Source of the DNA: CAZGUH01 sp964529005
GTDB taxonomy: Bacteria > Actinomycetota > Acidimicrobiia > Acidimicrobiales > Ilumatobacteraceae
Reading direction: 5' to 3'
Assembly (NCBI GenBank): GCA_964529005.1
Contig: CAZGUH010000019.1
Span: 1 to 64,000 of the forward strand
Length of the DNA stretch: 64,000 nucleotides
Notes under the pieces: generated by a model
The model's database searches: none
Seen by the model: only the letters and a program-made list of their open reading frames with translations
Told to the model about the DNA's origin: nothing
Shown: positions 59,737 to 64,000 of the stretch, piece after piece
Numbering within the stretch: position 1 is the first letter of the stretch
Layout of the letters: every line of letters begins with the position of its first letter
Made by a program: the position numbers and the translations under genes

Positions 59737-60243
59737 TTACCCGCCCGCGCGGCCGGCGCGGATCGAGCGCACCAACATGGCCATCTCGACCGCGGCGGCC
59801 GCGGCCTCCTCCCCCACGTTGTGGCCGCCCGCGGGTTCGCTGCGCGCCAGCGCCTGGTCGAGGTTCTCGGTCGTCAGCGCTCCGAAGATCACGGGCACGT
59901 CGGTGTCGAGCTGTGCCCGCTGGATGCCGGCCGCGGCCTCGGACGACACGAGCTCGTAGTGCGTCGTCTCGCCGCGGATCACGCACCCCAGGCACACCAC
60001 CGCGTCGACGGCGCCGGACTGCGCATACGTCTTCGCCGCGAGCGGCAGCTCGAAGGCGCCCGGGACCCACGACTCGACCACGTCGCTGGCCGCGACGCCC
60101 GCGGCGGCGAGCCCACGGCGGACGCCGCCGAGCAAGCGCAGCGTCACCTGGGCGTTGAAGCGGGCGACGACGACCGCGATGCGCAGACCGTCCCCGATGA
60201 GGACCGGAGGCGGGGCCTCGGCCGCGGTCTGGTCAGCACCCAC
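59737..60243 (-). CDS. ribH: 6,7-dimethyl-8-ribityllumazine synthase
   Basis: Lumazine synthase of 168 residues. RIAVVVARFNAQVTLRLLGG, WVPGAFELPLAAKTYA, LGCVIRGETTHYELVSSEAAAGI (catalytic His) and VIFGALTTENLDQALAR are all present. GTG start gives VGADQTAAEAPP and overlaps the ribBA stop by 11 bases. Last gene of the rib operon. Confidence 0.95.
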   Translation of the reverse strand: MGADQTAAEAPPPVLIGDGLRIAVVVARFNAQVTLRLLGGVRRGLAAAGVAASDVVESWVPGAFELPLAAKTYAQSGAVDAVVCLGCVIRGETTHYELVSSEAAAGIQRAQLDTDVPVIFGALTTENLDQALARSEPAGGHNVGEEAAAAAVEMAMLVRSIRAGRAGG

Positions 60244-61471
60244 GGCCGACCTCGAGCAGGTGCCCCATCCTCGTCGCCTTCGTGCGCAGGTAGCCGATGT
60301 TGTCGGCGGTCGGGGCGGTGATCGAGGGGACCCGTTCGACGATGTCGAGCCCGAACCCTTCCAGACCACTGAACTTGCGTGGGTTGTTGCTGATCAGCCG
60401 CATCGTGGTGACGCCGAGGTCGACGAGGATCTGGGCGCCGATGCCGTACTCCCGTGCGTCGACCGGCAAGCCGAGCGCGATGTTCGCGTCCACGGTGTCG
60501 TGCCCGCGGTCTTGCAGCTCGTAGGCCTGGATCTTGTGGCCGAGCCCGATGCCGCGCCCTTCGTGACCGCGCAGGTACAGCAGCACGCCCGAGCCCTCCT
60601 GGGCGATCATCTGCAGCGCGGCGTCGAGCTGCACGCCGCAGTCGCACCGCACCGAGCCGAACACGTCACCGGTGAGGCATTCGCTGTGCACGCGCACGAG
60701 CAAGCGGTCGCGCCCGGCGATGTCGCCACGCACCAGTGCCAGGTGTTGCTGACCGTCGAGCAGCGATTCGAAGACGATGCAGCGGAACTCGCCGGCCGAT
60801 GTCGGAAGCCGCGCCTCGGCGACGCGCCGCACCAGCTTCTCGCTGCGGCGCCGGTAGCGGATGAGATCGGCGATCGAGATCATCGGCAACCCGTGCTGGC
60901 GCGCGAAACGGCGCAGCTCGGGTTGGCGTGCCATGCCGGTCTTGTCGCCGGTGACGATCTCACACAGGATGCCGGCCGGCGCCAGGCCGGCGAGGCGGGC
61001 GAGGTCGACCGTCGCCTCGGTATGCCCCGCGCGCCGCAGCACCCCACCGGGGCGCGCCTCGATCGGCATGATGTGGCCGGGCCGAGCGAGATCGTCGGGC
61101 CGGGTTGCGGGGTCGATCAGCGCCCGCACGGTCGCTGCCCGATCGGCTGCCGAGATGCCGGTGGTGGTGCCGTGCACGTAGTCGACGCTGACCAGGAACG
61201 CGGTGCGCATCGACTCGGTGTTGCGCTCGACCATCGGCGGCAGCTCGAGCTCGCGCGCCCGCTCGGACGTGATCGCGGCGCACACGAAGCCCGACGTGTG
61301 GTGGAGGAAGAAGGCGATCTTCTCCGGCGTCACGTGCTCGGAAGCCATGATCAGATCGCCTTCGTTCTCGCGATCCTCGTCGTCGACCACCACCACGATG
61401 TCGCCGCGGGCGATCGCGGCGAGGGCGGTCTCGATCGAATCGAGCGGCGTGTCGATGTCGTCGGCCGTCAT
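60233..61471 (-). CDS. ribBA: Bifunctional DHBP synthase / GTP cyclohydrolase II
   Basis: 412 residues. N-terminal RibB: VVVDDEDRENEGDLIMASEHVTPEKI and AGHTEATVDLARLAG; C-terminal RibA from about 215: VRVHSECLTGDVFGSVRCDCGVQL with the zinc cysteines, YLRGHEGRGIGLGHKIQAY, and LISNNPRKFSGLEG. Provides both substrates of lumazine synthase. ATG overlaps the ribE stop (ATGA). Confidence 0.97.
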   Translation of the reverse strand: MTADDIDTPLDSIETALAAIARGDIVVVVDDEDRENEGDLIMASEHVTPEKIAFFLHHTSGFVCAAITSERARELELPPMVERNTESMRTAFLVSVDYVHGTTTGISAADRAATVRALIDPATRPDDLARPGHIMPIEARPGGVLRRAGHTEATVDLARLAGLAPAGILCEIVTGDKTGMARQPELRRFARQHGLPMISIADLIRYRRRSEKLVRRVAEARLPTSAGEFRCIVFESLLDGQQHLALVRGDIAGRDRLLVRVHSECLTGDVFGSVRCDCGVQLDAALQMIAQEGSGVLLYLRGHEGRGIGLGHKIQAYELQDRGHDTVDANIALGLPVDAREYGIGAQILVDLGVTTMRLISNNPRKFSGLEGFGLDIVERVPSITAPTADNIGYLRTKATRMGHLLEVGRGC

Positions 61472-62037
61472 TTCGTGTGCCCTCCGAGCAGAGATTCGAC
61501 GTACTTGGCGACGACGTCGAGCTCGATGTTCACGGGATCGCCCGCGCCCTTGTGGCCCAGCGTCGTCACCGCCGCGGTGTGCGGGATGACGGCCACCGAG
61601 AAGCCGTCGGCGTGCACCGCGGCGACCGTCAGGCTGACGCCGTCGACGGTGATCGAGCCCTTCTCGACGATGTAGCGCAGCAGCGCCGCGGGCACGCTGA
61701 CGCGCAGATCGGGCGCCGGCGACACGATCGTGCCCACGGCGTCGACGTGGCCTTGCACGAGGTGCCCGCCGAGGCGGTCGGCGACCCGCACCGGGCGCTC
61801 CAGGTTGACCGGGTCGCCGGCGGCCAGCGCGCCGAGGCTGGTGCGGCTGAACGTCTCGTCGACCACGTCGGCTTCCCACCAACCGTCGTCCCAGCCGACG
61901 ACGGTGAGGCAGGCGCCGTTGACGGCGATCGACGCGCCGAGCTCGATGTCGTCGAGCACGGTCGTGGCCGAGATGCGCAGGCGCCCGCCGTCGCGGCGCG
62001 CGACCCGGCCGAGCTCCTCGACGATGCCTGTGAACAT
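61468..62037 (-). CDS. ribE: Riboflavin synthase, alpha subunit
   Basis: Two-barrel enzyme of 189 residues. MFTGIVEELGRV at the N-terminus, SIAVNGACLTVV, GHLVQGHVDAVG and SITVDGVSLTVAAV are duplicated-domain signatures. ATG overlaps the ribD stop by one base (TGATG); an in-frame TTG lies directly before it. Confidence 0.96.
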   Translation of the reverse strand: MFTGIVEELGRVARRDGGRLRISATTVLDDIELGASIAVNGACLTVVGWDDGWWEADVVDETFSRTSLGALAAGDPVNLERPVRVADRLGGHLVQGHVDAVGTIVSPAPDLRVSVPAALLRYIVEKGSITVDGVSLTVAAVHADGFSVAVIPHTAAVTTLGHKGAGDPVNIELDVVAKYVESLLGGHTK

Positions 62038-63077
62038 CAACGTCCTCCTACGAGTGCGGTGTCGGAGCCGTCGTGCTCGACGACCTGACCGGGGCGCGAC
62101 ACGGATGGCTCGAGATCGATGCGCAGATCGTCACCGAGCCGTGCGACGTCCACGATGCGGCCACGCCAGATGTCGTCGATGGTCGGCGCGCCGCGGCCAG
62201 CGAACAGCGGCCGGGCGTCGTCGCCACCGGCGAGCGCCGGCGCGAGGTAGACGGCGTAGCGGTCGACGAGACCGCTGCGATGAAACGCGCCGGCCACCGA
62301 CGCACCGCCTTCGACGAGCACCTGGAGCACGCCGCGAGCGCCGAGGTCGTCGAGCAGGTCGCCGAGGTCGCCGTTGAACTCGAGCGCCGGGTGAACCCGA
62401 GCGCCGGCGGGCGCGCGACCCAGCACGACACGCAGCGGATCCGGGCCCTCGACGTGGCGGACGGTGAGCTCGGGATCGTCGGCGCGCACCGTGCCCGCGC
62501 CGACGACGATCGCCTGGCTCTCGGCACGCAGACGGTGCGCGTCGCGCCGTGCCGCCTCACCGGTGATCCACTTGCTGCTGCCGTCGGGCGCCGCGGTGCG
62601 GCCGTCGATCGTCGCCGCGAGCTTGAGGACGACGTACGGGCGGCCCGTGGCACGGTGCGTGACGTAGGGCCCGAGTTGCGCCCGGACGGCATCGCCCTCC
62701 ACGCCGACGCACACCTCGATGCCAGCCGCCCGCAGAATGCTCAGGCCGCGACCGCTGACCTTGTCGTCGGGGTCCTCGATGCCGACGACCACGCGGCGCA
62801 CTCCGGCGGCGACGAGCGCCTCCGCGCACGGCGGGGTGCGGCCATGGTGCGAGCACGGTTCAAGGGTGACCCACGCCGTCGCGCCGTGAGCGGCGCGGCC
62901 CGCCGCGGCGAGCGCAGCGGCCTCGGCATGGGGGCCTCCGGGTGGGGACGTCGCGCCGGTGAAGATGCGTCCGTCAGCCGCCTCGAGGACGCATCCGACC
63001 CACGGGTTGGGCGCGGTGACGCAGCGCACGCCGGCAGCGAGCACCACGGCTCGCTGCATCGCGTCGACATCGTCCAC
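62037..63077 (-). CDS. ribD: Bifunctional diaminohydroxyphosphoribosylaminopyrimidine deaminase / reductase
   Basis: 346 residues. Deaminase domain with zinc ligands in GGPHAEAAAL and EPCSHHGRTPPCAEAL; reductase domain from 150 with LKLAATIDGRTAAPDGSSKWITG and VLVEGGASVAGAF. GTG start preceded by GGAG close by. First gene of ribD-ribE-ribBA-ribH. I searched the upstream 110 bases for an FMN riboswitch and found none; the space is occupied by remains of the acetyltransferase pseudogene. Confidence 0.95.
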   Translation of the reverse strand: MDDVDAMQRAVVLAAGVRCVTAPNPWVGCVLEAADGRIFTGATSPPGGPHAEAAALAAAGRAAHGATAWVTLEPCSHHGRTPPCAEALVAAGVRRVVVGIEDPDDKVSGRGLSILRAAGIEVCVGVEGDAVRAQLGPYVTHRATGRPYVVLKLAATIDGRTAAPDGSSKWITGEAARRDAHRLRAESQAIVVGAGTVRADDPELTVRHVEGPDPLRVVLGRAPAGARVHPALEFNGDLGDLLDDLGARGVLQVLVEGGASVAGAFHRSGLVDRYAVYLAPALAGGDDARPLFAGRGAPTIDDIWRGRIVDVARLGDDLRIDLEPSVSRPGQVVEHDGSDTALVGGR

Positions 63078-63185
63078 GGCCGGCTCCGATCCCTCTGGCC
63101 CGGCACGGTTCTAGCCGCGCCGCAGGCCCGATCCCAACACCTGCCCGACGATGATGCACACGTCCTGAGCTGGGATGACAGACGG

Positions 63186-63888
63186 TCAGACCAACTGACG
63201 AAGCGAAGCGGGCCGGCGCCGCGCTCGATCCGAAGACGGTCTGGCAGAACGGCAACGGCGCGGCCGCGAAGAACGCGGCCCGCGGCCAGGAGGCTGGGCC
63301 GCACACCGCCGAGGAGCAACGATCCGAGCCCCGGGGGTCCGGTGACGAGATCCAGGCCCAGCAGCGTGTGCCACAGCGCGGCGTGGGCGTCAGCGGTGCA
63401 GCCGACGAACTCGGTGACCCGGGCTTCGTGGTGGGGACGGCCGGTCGTCCAATCAGGGACGATGCGGTAGGCCGCGTATCCGTCCTCGTGCCGCAGGGAG
63501 AACGTCTCGGTCGCCGCTCCCTCGCGGCGGCCCGCCGCCGACGCGAGCATCGCGCTCCACGCGTCGCTGCGGCCGATCTCGCCCGTGCGGCAGCGGCGAT
63601 AGCGGTCCCACAGCTGCGGCGGCGACGGTGCGTCGCGGCGACCGACACCCAGGTGGCCCCACCGGCGGGGAGCTGGACCGCGCCGGGCAGCGTGAGCTCG
63701 AAGCCATAGCTGCCGATGACGCCGACGATGCGGCCGCGATCCACGGCGACGCGGAAGCGGGACAGGTCAAAAACGGGCCGGCGCTCCGCGAGGTCGCGCT
63801 CGGTGTAGGCGATGCCGAACGCCCGTCCGTCGACGAGGAAGATCTCGGCGAGGTCATCTTCGCTTGGCACGCGCAGCTCGACGCCCAT
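63186..63888 (-). pseudogene. Decayed Eis-like GNAT acetyltransferase
   Basis: The first 88 codons from the ATG read a normal Eis-type N-terminus (SEDDLAEIFLVDGRAFGIAY ... GATWVSVAATHRRR). Directly after THRRR, where the acetyl-CoA-binding loop should follow, the frame breaks; the next recognisable Eis segment, LWDRYRRCRTGEIGRSDAW, lies in another frame, so roughly 80 codons are missing. Further on, LLGLDLVTGPPG runs straight into LGSLLLGGVRPSLLAAGRV, again lacking about 80 residues of the family middle, and the C-terminus has no proper stop in that frame. An inactive remnant is the best reading; two assembly errors are less likely but possible. Confidence 0.75.
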
Positions 63889-63963
63889 GGCGCGATCTTC
63901 TCGCCGCCGGCCGGCGCCTCCGGCACGGATTTCGTGTCGGATGCCGCTCCGACGCAGCGGGCG

Positions 63964-64000
63964 TCAGGCCTGCCGGCGAGCGCGGAGCAGCTCGGTGACG
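63964..64000 (-). CDS. C-terminal end of an unidentified gene (partial)
   Basis: The right edge reads ...VTELLRARRQA followed by TGA on the minus strand, which looks like a protein C-terminus whose body lies beyond the window. Only about 11 codons are present, so nothing can be said about function. Confidence 0.35.
   Translation of the reverse strand, partial: VTELLRARRQA

Noticed and set aside
63078..63185. Possible FMN riboswitch before ribD
   Set aside because: None of the conserved FMN-aptamer segments (such as GGGCAGGGTGAAATTCCC-like core) is present; only a GGGCAGG fragment occurs by chance within the pseudogene remnant.

Overview
The window is very GC-rich, gene-dense DNA with no rRNA, tRNA, CRISPR array or transposase that I could see. 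It looks like a chromosomal segment of an actinobacterium (Actinomycetota), perhaps of the Acidimicrobiia/Ilumatobacter type. Supporting signs are mycothiol-era DinB/maleylpyruvate-isomerase folds, a BTAD/AfsR-type regulator, inositol-3-phosphate synthase, FHA and Ser/Thr kinase signalling, a WXG-like small protein, and many genes that start 6-9 bases after a TANNNT -10 box, i.e. probable leaderless transcripts. The class-level assignment is inference.

Layout. 1-3.9 kb: acyl-CoA ligase (partial) and PhyH-type dioxygenase, opposed by a thiolase, then a PIG-L deacetylase. 4-9 kb: a large BTAD/NB-ARC regulator and a TTC38-like TPR protein. 9-16.1 kb: TerC under a probable Mn (yybP-ykoY) riboswitch, SDR, two methyltransferases, an AAC(3)-family protein, an ECF42-type sigma factor with its DGPF partner, a DinB-fold protein and DUF2277. 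16.3 kb: a tiny ORF carrying a 19-base complement of the 16S rRNA 3' end. 16.4-18 kb: NifU-like protein and a CDF metal transporter. 18.1-22.2 kb: TPP riboswitch with thiN-thiB-thiP-thiQ. 22.3-24.4 kb: WXG-like protein plus a 610-residue partner. 25.1-27.6 kb: gnd-zwf. 27.6-33.7 kb: btuFCD under a cobalamin riboswitch, back to back with cobO-cobU-cobT-cobS. 33.7-41 kb: aminotransferases aspartate/serC, metY, and ilvBNC with a classical leader-peptide attenuator.

41.1-52 kb holds the most unusual block: a PAP2 membrane enzyme, a cupredoxin-like lipoprotein, then a signalling cluster of a flavoprotein-like enzyme, a 4-TM protein, a divergent kinase, a zinc-ribbon/FHA protein, an FHA protein, a membrane-anchored Hsp70-like ATPase and a Ser/Thr kinase fused to what looks like a decayed dynamin-type GTPase domain. 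I regard this block as the best candidate for an undescribed multi-gene system. 52-64 kb: OsmC, a repeat patch, an ECF sigma factor, folD, a LysR regulator opposite ino1, 5-FTHF cyclo-ligase, flavin reductase, DUF3054, ilvD, the riboflavin operon ribD-ribE-ribBA-ribH, and a decayed Eis-like acetyltransferase.

Many genes are translationally coupled (ATGA, GTGA, TGATG overlaps). Three vitamin genes (thiN, cobU, cobS) appear best explained by CTG start codons.
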